64,000 nucleotides of DNA from Vandiemenella viatica (Eukaryota > Arthropoda > Insecta > Orthoptera > Morabidae), in contig JARYHS010008074.1 of assembly GCA_031002005.1 (NCBI GenBank), forward strand, positions 352,494,932-352,558,931. Reading direction: 5' to 3'. This document shows, piece after piece, positions 11,090 through 22,250 of the stretch. The translations under genes and the position numbers were made by a program. How positions within the stretch are numbered: the first letter of the stretch is position 1; each line of letters begins with the position of its first letter. Under the pieces are notes generated by a model. It had not been told where the DNA came from. It saw nothing but the letters and a program-made list of their open reading frames with translations, and made no database searches.

Positions 11090-12257
11090 AAAAAGAAGTC
11101 TCTTATTATCTTCTGCTTTGTTTTAGAGATCTTCTTTGCTAATAAGTCCCTCGTTCTCTTCAACAAAAGAAGTTGGATTGGATTGCTGCTCATACCATTC
11201 CATGGAAGTCTTTAGTGCAGTGAATATTGCAGCATCCATTGATCAAATGTTGACATAAGCTTTATTGGTGTGATATAGAGGAACACAAGTTACTCTAGTA
11301 GAATTCATAATTGCCCTGTCATCCAAGATTGGGAATCCTAAAGCATCACCATCATTTTCTAGTGATGCTCTCTTGCCATATCTATCACAGTCTCCAAATC
11401 CAGTGGTTGTCGTAAATAACTCATGTCATCTCATCCAATATTTGAGGCTTCCTCTCCTTCAGCAGTAAGCATCACAGTTTCACTTTTTACTGCAACAGTA
11501 CACAGTTGATTTGATGCATCTGTTAAATATTCCTCAGTAATAGAATTCCATGAATCAACTAATATATAAGAGCATGCCTAGAGAATAAACTTTTTTGAAA
11601 CAGCAGTGACACTTTTTCATTGGTATCTTTGGAGGGCAAATGACACAACACTTGTTTTCTGTAGATTCTTTTCATTTTTTTTTTTTTCTATAAATCCCTA
11701 GTGTATTGCTTGGAGAATTGCTAGCATGTTCATTGGAAGGAACATCACATTGAAATTGTCATCTATCATGTTTAGTTTTTCAGCAGAAGGGAGCATTAGC
11801 CAGAATAAGTAACACCTCACCAACTTTGCCTCTCTCTTTTTGATGACTTTTGACATTAGAAATTATTTCATTAGTAAACCAATCGGTAAACATTTCATCC
11901 ATGCTTTTTTCTGTGTTCTGTAACACACGGGAATGTAGGCGAAATTATTGGAATGTCTCACTTTCTTATTCTTTCCTATGATCAATAATGGCAGTGCATG
12001 ATTCCCACTAGCATTAGCACAGACCATAGCAGTAACTCTTTCCTGCTCACTTTGAAACCTGGAACCATTGTTTCATGTCTAATTGCAAAAAAATTTCCAG
12101 CCAATGTTTTCTTGTTTACCCCAGTCTCATCGGTGTTGTAGATGTCTTCTCTAGAATATCTTTTACTTTCTATATGCTTTGAAAACTCTTCTTTATATGA
12201 TCATGTTGTAGCAGGAACATTGGATCAAATTTCTTCTTCACTTTGAAGTTCTCCGAT
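11090..12257 (-). pseudogene. pogo/Tigger-like transposase, catalytic and C-terminal part
   Basis: On the minus strand, broken frames read in order EEFSKHIESKRYSREDIYNT then DETGVN (first catalytic Asp block, plus 12122-12143), EQERVTAMVCANASGNHALP, a WFTNEIIS block, LLILANAP (plus about 11789-11808) and FNVMFLPMNM. These are hallmark segments of the DDE domain of pogo/Tigger (Tc1-mariner superfamily) and CENP-B-like proteins. The second catalytic Asp (normally LDNAP) is Ala, and stops and frameshifts are frequent, so it is dead. The reading stops at 12257, where the LTR-like repeat begins, and resumes on the far side at 14023. Confidence 0.82.
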
Positions 12258-14022
12258 TGTAAGGTGCTAAACCAGTATACCGGGGTGTAGTATTAGTTTA
12301 GTCACCTTAACTGAGTTTTAACTTGCTGAAAGTTCTCCTAAATTTGCATTAATAAATTTACATGACCATGTATTAGCCTGGATGGTTCTACTGTAAAGCT
12401 GATCAGTCACCACAAAGCTTATTTAAACCAAAAGCTGAGGAAAGGTTAGTGTTCACTATGAAAGCATGTAAAAATCCACTTGATGAAAAATTTTAAGTTT
12501 ATTTCACAGTCAGATCTGAAAATAGCATTTACAGTCGAATTGGCAATCGAACTAAACGTCTCCAAAAATCACAAGTCATGAAGAGGAAGAAGTTCCCAAC
12601 TAAACCCCATTAGGTAATTTATAAGTCCATAGTCAATGCTGAGCAAAAGTTCATATGGAGTATCTCAAAGTTCAAACCGACCGGAAGTCAGCCTGGCTGA
12701 CCGACAAACACATTACTTGACAAAACACATTACGTCATGATTACCCCGTGGCTGGATACAAAAGGCCAAAGACCAAAATATAAAGACGACTCCCGTATAC
12801 AAGACAGCTAGACAGCCTGAGCAGCTCAAATATATATTCCCTCAGCCACATGCTAATGGTGACCTACCGCTTACCAAAAAATAGTCTAGGAAAGTTTAAT
12901 TATCGTTAGTGTTCAAAGTTTAACGGTGTGAAGCCTGGCCCTTAAGATTTATAAAAAGTATGATGATTATAATCCCAAATTAATGTGTCTTCTTGTAAAT
13001 GATTTAAGTGTGCGAGCACAGCGGTAACGAATTTTCTAAAAACAGTTGGTGTACCCCCATATATATGTCTTGGTTTGTGCAATTTTTAGACGTCCCCGCT
13101 GGATTGCAAATTATCATGTTTAAATTAATGTCATTGTGTTCAGTGCTTGCTCCTGATTTCCAAGGTGTAACTTTTATTATTATTGGTGGTGATTTAGCAG
13201 AGTTATTTATTTACCAAGACTGAGGTTGAGATTGCCTTGAAGCCATGTTGGAAAAAATTTGGTTTCTGATTAACAATTATTAAAGTATTGTTTATATCAA
13301 AAAAAGTGTTATTCTCTGAATCTTCCTTTTATTTAGTTACGTGTTTTAAAACTTGTTTTGTTTATGGAAATGGTCTAGTTTAATTACAGTTTAATTTCGA
13401 AAACTGCCACGTTTACGACATCATAACTTGAAAATTGATTTAATATTTATTCTACTGCATGGAATGTTTTGAAACTTTAATATAATATACTAGATTCTTT
13501 GCTCTTTCAGGAAATTTACTTTTTAGTTCGAGAAATTATCGAAAATGTGAGGTTATTTATTGCTGAAACTGCAAGTGTGTCTAACAGAGTGTTTAAAATT
13601 TTATTTACTCTATTTACATGGCCTGAAACTACTGAATTTAACTTTCTTTCTGGTTATTATTATTATTATAAAATTACTTTACTGCATGAAAAGAGTTGAG
13701 AATTAGTGAAATTATCACGTAACCCAAATCGATTGTTTACAAATTGGATAATAATGGATTACCCTGTTTCAGGTTAGTTTAAAGGTTACTTACTTTTATA
13801 AATTGTTTATTCAGGACCTGTATTGTATGTTGAGTGACTTTACTGTTTTTAAATCGGCTTATTTACTGAGTTAGGTTGCAGTATCGGCTTCTGCATGAAA
13901 CGTGTCTCTCATGTCTGGTAGTTACAAAATGAAAAATTTTATGTTTACTGGAAAGCTTATTCCCTCCCTTATGCTCTATAGCCAAGAAAACTAGAATTTA
14001 CACAAATTCTAAGGTGTTTACA
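12258..14022 (-). mobile_element. solo LTR-like repeat, copy 2 (1765 bp), inside the Tigger pseudogene
   Basis: Read on the minus strand it starts TGTAAACACCTTAGAATTTG and ends TTTAGCACCTTACA, matching copy 3 (55216-56969) over its whole length. Examples are ATAAGGGAGG, AAAGTCACTCAAC, AATCCATTATT and AAACTTAAAATTTTTC. The minus-strand TATA-like TATATATTTG lies near 12826-12836. Flanks are CGAT and TGGT, with no matching target duplication, so the junctions may have mutated or the copy may have recombined. The host transposase text is interrupted exactly at its ends. Confidence 0.75.
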
Positions 14023-14330
14023 TGGTTCTGTGAAGTGATTTGAAATTTTTGAGCCAACCTGTTTTGGCTTTGAAGTCAGGAGGGTCCTCAAATTTTCTGT
14101 TATAATCCAGTGCCTTTTCACATGCTAATGGTCCAGATATTGGTTCTAAGCCAAGTTTCTGAGTGAACCACACAGAAACAGCATCATCAACGTGAGTGTA
14201 ATTAGTAGTCTTTAAAGTTTTTCTTTTCTTTCAACCATCACATGAATCCAATTTTAATGCAAAATTCAATATGCTTTCCTTTCTATTCAATGTTGTCTAT
14301 GGCTGCCTTTCTACATCAGCTAACCAGTTG
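14023..14330 (-). pseudogene. pogo/Tigger-like transposase, N-terminal HTH part
   Basis: On the minus strand the frame reads KRKTLKTTNYTHVDDAV, VWFTQKLGLEPISGPLACE and FEDPPDFKAKTGWLKNFK, the CENP-B-type helix-turn-helix found upstream of Tigger DDE domains. Weak text before it (about 14220-14320) probably holds the first HTH. The frame breaks at the LTR-like repeat and continues at 12257. Confidence 0.82.
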
Positions 14331-15117
14331 CTTTTGAGCATTATTACAATCTGAATGCATTTCAAACGTGTCTCTTCAATATGTCCAGAAATCTGAAGTA
14401 ATAATTAATCAAAGTTATGTTAAAGTAGAGATAAATTAGCCAAACCAAGAAAAGCTAGATGTCGACAATCCAAAGAGCAAAATTGAAAGTCCATTATTAC
14501 AAAAAATTTGATTTAATTACGTAGTTGTTGTAATAATAAATCTGTAATGCCACAAACATTGAATAGAAAGCACACATATGAATAGGGGTGTGTAGGAGAG
14601 AATTGTCTTGGCCAGTTATTGAACTTTCAACCTTTGGTATGGGAAAATATATGCCTTAATGGACATAGCTAATCAGGTGACATGACAACCTTTTCTACTG
14701 GTATCCATTCAACAAAATTTTTAATTTATGGTTTTTAAGCTTCAGTTTCTTCTAAATGGAGGTTCACCAAGATGGACGGCATTAGCATGAGAAAAGTTTA
14801 AGATTACATTTACAGTTCTGACGCTAGATCACCTAGAATCATATGACATACTGCAGATTTTAAGCCAGATCCTAAGCTTTCAAACTGAAAATTTCATCAA
14901 AACCTCTTTGGTGGTTTTTGCATGCTGCCATTAAAAAAAAACAACATGTGACCTGTTACAGAATCATGTATAAGAAAAAATGTTTGTTATGCCTTTAGTA
15001 AGCAATTCCTCCTCCAAATTTTAACCATACAAAAAAAAAAAAACTGTTTGTGCATCTAACAAGCCCATCTTCATTGCATGTTATATGCCAAATTTGAAAT
15101 AAAATACTCTTCTGTTA
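14331..15117. other. unassigned intronic sequence
   Basis: No coding region or RNA gene is recognised. A few A runs occur (14934, 15031). The Tigger 5' terminus may lie in the first 200 bp. Confidence 0.4.
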
Positions 15118-15489
15118 GTAGAAATTGCAACACCCAGGAGGAATGGTCTGAATCACTCCAAAATCAGAGGATGCGTAGAGCAGTGGAATAATAATATATG
15201 ATTAAGATTGCTGAGAGATGGTGTGCTCATGTGACCAGGTCACCATGATACACCATGCTCAGTGAGTACAAAGCTGTCAAACGAAATGGAAACTTGCAAG
15301 AAAAGCTGGTATGCCTTGTTGATGTCAAAGGGCATGGTATCAATCAGCATGTGAGTGAGTTCAAATGTGGCAAAATGATTGGCCTCTGGGAAACAGGTTT
15401 GTCATACCATAACATTGCAGTTTGTACAGGGCAAGCTGCTTTAAAAATGGTGGGTAAAGAGGATCATACACAGTGCCAAGTTGACCATA
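15118..15489 (+). pseudogene. Tc1-like transposase remnant (HTH part)
   Basis: The text GAAATTGCAACACCCAGGAG resembles a Tc1-type terminal sequence. After 15255 a frame reads VSEFKCGKMIGLWETGLSYH, then NIAVCTGQAAL, which lines up with the paired-like HTH of Tc1 transposases; compare LTEFERGRVVGLREGGFSFR in the intact element at 53388. It is cut at 15490 by the BEL insertion, and I could not find the rest after 22250. Confidence 0.7.
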
Positions 15490-15494
15490 GGGGG
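15490..15494. repeat. BEL target-site duplication, left (GGGGG)
   Basis: Five G precede the 5' LTR and five or more G follow the 3' LTR at 22246-22250, the 5-bp duplication expected for BEL integrases. The low complexity weakens it slightly. Confidence 0.7.
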
Positions 15495-16063
15495 TGGTTG
15501 AGAGATTTCTTATTTTTCTTTCCGTCGGCCGCGGGCATCTTATGTTCGCGGCGGATTACAGGTCAGCTGGCGTAATTCAGATATCCACTGGCCTATGCAA
15601 TATTTGCTTGCCTTGTTCCACAAGGAAATTATATATGTGTGACTTTTCTTTTTTTATTGAGTTACTATTGTTGTTACGCTCACGTCCGTGACGATTAAGT
15701 TTGCGTGTAAATCATCGTAGCGAATTATGCTACTTATTTGACTGTCGGCGAGTTATGCCAAGTTCCAGAGGAAAGAGTGTTTTACAACTCAGATTTCGGT
15801 GCATCCTGGTTGCATCTTGCTGGAAATAATAGCTGGTGTCATGTTATAGCATTAACATGCCAATCGACGCTACAATCATAAGGTGAGTGGATCTCTGTTT
15901 TTTTGCGCTATTACTGGCCGAATCGCTGCTGCCGAATTTCGGGTGCTTGTGGTCGGCGGGAGTGAGGAGAGAAATCGCTCACCAATTAATTAATCACGAT
16001 TACGTTCCCTGCGGGAAGTCACTATTTATACGTGGCTTTCCCAAAATAGATAACCATCATCTA
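15495..16063 (+). repeat. BEL 5' LTR (569 bp)
   Basis: It begins TGGTTGAGAGATTTC and ends CCATCATCTA, matching 21673-22245. Differences include TTACAG versus ATAAG near 15565 and a few single-base indels. Confidence 0.9.
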
Positions 16064-16232
16064 TTTTTTGGTCCTCCTGGGGTCGGATATTACACGATCA
16101 GTTTGATTAATATAATCTTTGTATAAGCCAGTTACGCTATACATCAATCATATTTTACAATATGGCTTTCTGGACAAATGTTGATTCTGTAAAATTCAAC
16201 GGAAGCTAGCGTTATTAACTTCAAAGTCGGAT

Positions 16233-18452
16233 ATGATTTTTGAGAGGGTTAATAAACTGTGTAAGATTTCTATGAACATCTCTTCGTTTGATTCCCGGAC
16301 CAATGAAAGTTTTAAGACTGATTCTGAAACAATTGATGATCTTCAGATCAAGTTTGAATCTATGATAGATCAGATTAATGATTTACATTTGACTAAAGAT
16401 CCTGAATATACACCTGATTATACCCCATTGGCTGCATTTGAGGATTTGTACAAGCGTATTAAACGAACTCGCAACAAAATTAGTGCCTCTACCGTTACAT
16501 TGTCATCGCGTCCGAGTGACCGTGAACACATTAAATTACCTCCTATAGATATTCCTAGCTTTGATGGTAGTATGGAGAAATGGCCAGTATTTTATGAATC
16601 TTTCAAAGCTAATATTCATAATAACGACCAGTTAACTAACTCACAGCGTGTGCAATATCTTGTAAGCAAGCTAACAGATAATGCATTGAAGATAACGGCG
16701 GGTATTGTACCTACAGCAGAAACATACCAAATAATGTGGGAAAATCTAGTAAATAGATACCAAGACAAGCGCCTGTTAGGTACTCACTATTTAAATATCA
16801 TTTTGGATATAAAGCCTAGCAACAATAATCCAAACAGCTTGGATACATTTATAGAGAAATATTCAGCAGCAGTTGCAGCTTTGAAACAATTAGGCATTCA
16901 TGATCTTACAGATTTTATTTTATTTCAATGTGCATTGCGTAAGATCGATGCTCAAATTTTACAAGCCTTTGAAATGTCAGTACGCGATAAAGAAATGCCC
17001 ACTTACAACGAATTAACTTTATTCGTGAAATATCAGGTTAAAATTTCTAAACGTTCAAGCAATATGAACAGTGCAAGTTCGGGATTATATTCTCGCGCTT
17101 CAGATAACATGAACAAGCGACTGACAGAAAATGTGACGCGCGGGCGTACTTCCAAAGCATTTGTTTCTAAAGAAGATAACGCAATAGTCAGAGACAATAT
17201 GGCAACTAAGCTTATCTCTGGATCCTGTCCTTATTGCAAGCAAATAGATCATACATTACTCTATAATTGCTCATACTTCAAATCTTTGGGTTCGCCACAG
17301 AATAGATATGAATTTGTAAAATCAAAAAGAGGCTGTGTGAACTGCCTGGGAATTTCTCACACTGTTTCCAACTGCAAATCGTCGTCTGTTTGTAAGTTAT
17401 GCAAGAAACGACACCATACTCTCTTACATTTTGATAGGAAAAATACGCAGACTCATTCCACTCGTCTCAATAAGAGTGAGAATTGCGCGTTGCAAGCCAT
17501 TTCCAACAACAGTGTAAAAACAGACCGCGCCAAAACTTGCTTACCTTGCCGTACTGATGTAGACACCAACTGTTCTGGTCCAGTGGTCGCATCATCGGCT
17601 CATATAAATAAGGCTTCACATAATGAATCTCCGCTTTCCTTGAGCGTTAGTGTAAAGACTAATTTTCATATATTACTTTCCACAGCTCAAGTGTATGCCA
17701 AGTCTACTGATAATAATTATCAAATAATTAGGTGTCTAATTGATAATGGATCACAAAATCACTTAATTACCATCGATTGTTGTAAGTCATTGAACCTACA
17801 GATAATTCCATTAAATAATTCCTATGTGAAGGGTATAGGTTCGAGTTCGCGACCGATTTATGGTTATGTGAATATCGAAGTACAATCCCGTGTATTTAAA
17901 AGTAACAAATATTACATTCAAGCTCTAGTTGTTGATTCTATTAGGCCTACAGACCAATTACCTTCTCATTTTATAGAAAAGTGTGACATGTCATATTTGT
18001 ACAACCTACCTTTAGCTGATTTAACATGGAATATTCCGGGTAAAATTGATCTTGTGTTGGGTGCTCAGCTTTTTCCGTATATTTATTTCGGAGATAGAGT
18101 TGAATCAGGTACTATGGCACCACCTGCTTTACTGACCGCCTTCGGTTATGTGTTGATGGGAGAATATTCTAGTATTCATACTCACCCTACATCTTTTACT
18201 GCTCTAGCACTCAATGAATTGGTGCAAAAATTTTGGGAATTAGAGGAGATATCTCACAAAAAATTCCTAAGCCCTGAGAATACAGAATGTGAGAATTTAT
18301 ATACTTTATCAGTGAGTAGGAACAGTGAGGGTAGATATACTGTGGCTTTACCATTCCTTTCAGATCCTAATGAGCTTGGCAATTCTCGTTTCAATGCTTT
18401 ACGCCGATTTATGGCGCTCAAAAGGAAATTTAATCTATGTCCCACACTCTGA
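16233..18452 (+). CDS. BEL gag-protease, ended by an in-frame TGA
   Basis: This 739-residue frame starts at ATG 16233, about 170 bp after the 5' LTR. Residues ~100-270 are a Pao-type gag (KLPPIDIPSFDGSMEKWP, YLVSKLTD). Residues ~331-395 hold Cys/His zinc-knuckle segments (CPYCKQIDH, GCVNCLGISHTVSNC, CKLCKKRHH). Residues ~500-650 are the retropepsin-like protease with LIDNGSQNHLI. The reverse transcriptase N-terminus begins before the stop. The TGA at 18450 stands where a CGA codon would keep the text running, and the next frame (18579) is in the same phase, so this is a simple nonsense change, plausibly CpG deamination. Confidence 0.88.
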   Translation: MIFERVNKLCKISMNISSFDSRTNESFKTDSETIDDLQIKFESMIDQINDLHLTKDPEYTPDYTPLAAFEDLYKRIKRTRNKISASTVTLSSRPSDREHIKLPPIDIPSFDGSMEKWPVFYESFKANIHNNDQLTNSQRVQYLVSKLTDNALKITAGIVPTAETYQIMWENLVNRYQDKRLLGTHYLNIILDIKPSNNNPNSLDTFIEKYSAAVAALKQLGIHDLTDFILFQCALRKIDAQILQAFEMSVRDKEMPTYNELTLFVKYQVKISKRSSNMNSASSGLYSRASDNMNKRLTENVTRGRTSKAFVSKEDNAIVRDNMATKLISGSCPYCKQIDHTLLYNCSYFKSLGSPQNRYEFVKSKRGCVNCLGISHTVSNCKSSSVCKLCKKRHHTLLHFDRKNTQTHSTRLNKSENCALQAISNNSVKTDRAKTCLPCRTDVDTNCSGPVVASSAHINKASHNESPLSLSVSVKTNFHILLSTAQVYAKSTDNNYQIIRCLIDNGSQNHLITIDCCKSLNLQIIPLNNSYVKGIGSSSRPIYGYVNIEVQSRVFKSNKYYIQALVVDSIRPTDQLPSHFIEKCDMSYLYNLPLADLTWNIPGKIDLVLGAQLFPYIYFGDRVESGTMAPPALLTAFGYVLMGEYSSIHTHPTSFTALALNELVQKFWELEEISHKKFLSPENTECENLYTLSVSRNSEGRYTVALPFLSDPNELGNSRFNALRRFMALKRKFNLCPTL

Positions 18453-20222
18453 GAGAGCTATAATAAAGTTATTGAGGAATATATTACAAATGGTTACTTA
18501 ACAGAAGTTCGTGAATCGGAGGTTAGCGATGACGGGTATTATATTCCCCATCATGCAGTCATCCGCCCTGATAAACCCATGCCTCGCATTGTATTTGATG
18601 CAAGCGCTAAAACTCATACTGGTTTGTCATTAAATGACATTTTGCATACCGGTCCTAATTTACAGGCCAATTTATTCTTGCTTTTATTAAACTTTCGGTT
18701 ATTCCCGATTGCTATTACAGCGGATATCAAGCAAATGTATATGCAGATTGGTGTTGTTAATGACCATCGCAGATTTTTGCGAATATTATTTCGTTTTGAT
18801 GATAGCGAAATAGTTCGGACATTTCATTTTAACCGTATTCCTTTTGGATTAAAATCGAGTCCTTTTCTAGCTATGCGCACTTTGCGACAGCTGGCGGCTG
18901 AAGCGAGTTCTCAGTTTCCTGAAGCCTCTGAAGTCGTCGAGACTAAAATGTATATGGACGATTTGGTTCATTCTGTTCCTGATGAGGAAACAGCTTTTCG
19001 TTTATCCCGAGAACTAATCTCATTATTGAAGTCTGGAACTTTTGATTTAGTAAAATGGTCCAGCAATTCTTCTGGCTTACTCGATAGTCTTCCTGATTCT
19101 CATCGAAGCCCAGTAAACTTTTCAGAAGGAAACGTAGTGACGTCAGCTAAGGTTCTGGGGCTAGCATGGAAACCTTCAGACGACGTTTTCTACTTCACCA
19201 CGACCCAAGTCTGCGAAAAGTGCACGAAGCGGAACATATTATCTGTAGTGGCTCGTTTGTTTGATGTTTTGGGTCTGGTTGCTCCGGTTATTTTGTTAGC
19301 CAAGTTGTTAATTAAAGAACTGTGGCTAAGTAAAATTGATTGGATGATACCCCGCCCGAGAAGTGTGTTACGCCGATTTGCGGCGCTCACTCAAGAATTA
19401 CCTCTTCTTTCCACTATGGAAATCCCTCGTCATGTAGGTGCATCAAAGGACTGCAGCCAATATTGTTGCCTTTGTGACGCAAGTATGAACGGTTATGGTT
19501 CTGTTATATATTTACATACTACTGATGCGTCTGGCATATCTGTTCGACTATTATGTGCTAAGTCCAAGGTTTCACCTACCAAAATAACGACACTTGCGCG
19601 TCTCGAGTTATGCGCCGCGCTTCTGATGTCGAAATTAGTTAAATTAGTTAATGAAACCTATCGAGATCGAGTCCATATAGTAGGCACCTATGCCTTTTCA
19701 GACTCTACGGTAGCTTTGTCCTGGATTCATTCTTCCCCGCATCGTTGGTCTGTTTTTGTGAGTAATAGGGTCGCTCAATGTCAAGAGAACCTTGCTCCGC
19801 AGAACTTCTTTCATGTTGCGGGAATCGAAAATCCAAGTGACTGCCTCTCTCGAGGTATGTTACCGTCACAATTAGTTTCTCATAGCTTGTGGTGGAATGG
19901 ACCGTCTTGGATGCATCGTCCCACTTCTGAGTGGCCCATTAAAACGTTTTCTCCGGGTGATTGTAAGGAATTACCGGAACACAAGACGAATGTTTTCACC
20001 ATTACTACCACTCAACCTGAACCTTCCGTGCTGTATGGTTTATCTCAGCGCGTGTCTTCTTGGGACAAATTATTGAGAGTTGTGATTTACATTTTTAGAT
20101 TTATAAAGAAGATTACCCCTTCTGGTGGGGTAAAGAATTTGTTCTTTGCTGAAAGGGCAATAATTCGTGCGGTACAAGATGTGCACTTTGCAGTAGATAT
20201 TGCTCTTCTGAAAAAAGAATAA
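18453..20222 (+). pseudogene. BEL reverse transcriptase-RNase H
   Basis: The same phase as gag continues after the TGA. The ATG at 18579 is an internal methionine of the polyprotein. Seen in order are PRIVFDASAKT, AITADIKQMYMQIGV (first catalytic Asp), NRIPFGLKSSPFLAMR, the palm motif YMDDLVHS near 18951, and RNase H blocks CDASMNGYGSVIY, ARLELCAALLMSKL and FSDSTVALSWIHS. All catalytic acidic residues I can see are present. The frame runs out at TAA 20220 after a run of A, where a one-base shift puts the integrase in the next frame. Confidence 0.88.
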
Positions 20223-20223
20223 C

Positions 20224-21457
20224 TTGCCTTCCAAGAAGCTGCGGAATTTGTCAGTATTTCTTGATGAAGAAGGTATTTTACGAATTGGTGGACGACTGTC
20301 TAAGTCGGACTTACCCTTCGAAGCTAAACATCCAGCGCTACTTCCCAAGCATGACCATGTTGTGCATCTTATTATCAGACATTACCATGTTTTGAATTGT
20401 CATGCAGGGGCTGGTCTGTTAATATCGATTTTGCGGCAGCGCTACTGGATTTTAGCTGCGAGGATTGTTGTTCGGTCCATGGTACGTAAATGTAATTTTT
20501 GTTTTAGAGTTAACCCTACTCATCCTACTTCCTAAGATGGCAGATTTGCCTCCATGTCGCATACAGGAAGCTAAGGCTTTCGTTCATACTGGAGTAGATT
20601 ACGCAGGTCCGATTCCTATAACCCTTACACGACGCCGTGGTCAACACTCTCAAAAGGCGTACATTTGTCTTTTTGTGTGCCTAGTCACTAAGGCTATACA
20701 CATAGAGCTGGTCTCAGACTTAACGTCTGATACATACTTAGCCGCATTCAAGCGCTTTATTGCAAGACGAGGACCTGTTTCTTGTCTATATTCAGACAAT
20801 GGTACCAATTTTGTAGGTGCCAAGGCTCAGTTAGAAGAGTTGAACAAAGCTCTAAAACCTGAATTAAGTAGTCGCCGTATCGAGTGGAAAATGATTCCTC
20901 CGCGTGCTCCGCATTTCGGAGCATTGTGGGAGTCTAATATAAAGAGTTTGAAGACCCATTTATTTAGAGTGATTGGAAATCAACTTCTCACTTATGAAGA
21001 ACTGCAAACGGTTCTAGTTCAGATTGAATGCGTTATGAATTCGCGACCTTTAAATGTAGTGTCGTCGGATCCATACCCAGAAGTTATTACTCCTGCACAT
21101 TTTTTGATGTCAACTCCACTACAGTACTTACCGGCCGCTGACATGTCTTGTTCGAATCTAAACCAACGTAAGAAGTTGTTAGATCAGATGGTCCAGTCAT
21201 TCTGGAAAAAATGGCGACTTGAATATTTGCACACCCTGCAAGTTAGACATAAATGGTCGACACCGGATAACCCTGTTCAAGTGGGTACAGTTGTAATCGT
21301 GGGGCAGGATGATTCTCCCCCTTTGAACTGGCCCTTAGGAGTGATTATTAAAACTTATCCTGGTTCAGACAATGTCACTCGGGTGGCGATGGTGAAGACA
21401 CGATTCGGCACTTTCAAGCGTCCAGTGGTTAAACTTTATCCCATACCAACACAATAA
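20224..21457 (+). pseudogene. BEL integrase, one internal frameshift
   Basis: The first part (to about 20525) has the zinc-binding H-H-C-C region, with HYHVLNCHAG and CNFCFRVNPTHPTS. After a one-base shift the core continues with GVDYAGPIPI (Asp), YSDNGTNFVGA (Asp) and HFGALWESNIKSLK (Glu), and a C-terminal domain to the stop at 21455-21457. Integrase joins the cDNA to host DNA. The core triad looks intact; only the frame is broken. Confidence 0.87.
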
Positions 21458-21672
21458 TATTTTTTTCTTTCATTCCTTTTAATGTATCAAATTTATTAAT
21501 AGCCTTTTAATTTAATCTTTCGTCAATCCTACTCTCAACCCCTATCTTCATTATTGCTTTAAATCAGCAAAGTTACTTTAATTTTTATGTCACAACTTAG
21601 AATATCCCATAATGTGAGGGAAAATTATTTTTATTTTTTGAAAGTCCTAAGAACTTTCAAGGGGGGGGAGCA
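21458..21672 (+). promoter_or_regulatory. BEL 3' untranslated region with polypurine tract
   Basis: A 200-bp AT-rich spacer ends in a purine run AAGGGGGGGGAG just before the 3' LTR, the usual plus-strand priming site. Confidence 0.7.
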
Positions 21673-22245
21673 TGGTTGAGCGATTTCTTATTTTTCTTTC
21701 CGTCGGCCGCGGGCATCTTATGTTCGCGGCGGATATAAGGTCAGCTGGCGTAATTCAGATATCCAATGGCCTATGCAATATTTGCGTGCCTTGTTCCACA
21801 AGGAAATTATATATGTGTGACTTTTCTTTTTTTATTGAGTTACTATTGTTGTTACGCTCACGTCCGCGACGATTAAGTTTGCGTACAAATCATCGTAGCG
21901 AATTAATGCTACTTATTTGACTGTCGGCGAGTTATGCCAAGTTTCCAGAGGAAAGAGTGTTTTACAACTCAGATTTCGGTGCATCCTGGTTGCATCTTGC
22001 TGGAAATAATAGCTGGTGTCATGTTATAGCATGAACATGCAAATCGACGCTACAATCATAAGGTGAGTGGATCTCTGTTTTTTTGCGCTATTACTGGCCG
22101 AATCGCTGCTGCCGAATTTCGGGTGCTTGTGGTCAGGCGGGAGTGAGGAGAGAAATCGCTCACCAATTAATTAATCACGATTACGTTCCCTGCGGGAAGT
22201 CACTATTTATACGTGGCTTTCCCAAAATAGATTATCCATCATCTA
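21673..22245 (+). repeat. BEL 3' LTR (573 bp)
   Basis: It starts TGGTTGAGCGATTTC and ends TCCATCATCTA, followed directly by the GGGGG duplication at 22246-22250. Confidence 0.9.
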
Positions 22246-22250
22246 GGGGG

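Larger units (their letters stand above)
15495..22245 (+). mobile_element. BEL/Pao LTR retrotransposon, nearly complete
   Basis: The layout is 5' LTR (15495-16063), a primer-binding-site-like TGGTCCTCCTGGGGTCGG at 16069, gag-protease, reverse transcriptase-RNase H, integrase, a polypurine tract (AAGGGGGGGGAG, about 21659-21670) and 3' LTR (21673-22245). The LTRs differ at roughly 2-3% of positions by eye, so the insertion is fairly young. Three coding lesions are visible: a TGA at 18450 and one-base frameshifts near 20215 and 20525. No envelope-like frame is present between integrase and 3' LTR. It lies within the big TXNDC15 intron in the gene's sense orientation. Confidence 0.93.

Noticed and set aside
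15255..15575. 106-residue plus frame as a host gene
   Set aside because: Its first part is a Tc1 HTH remnant and its end runs into the BEL LTR, so it is a chimera of two insertions.
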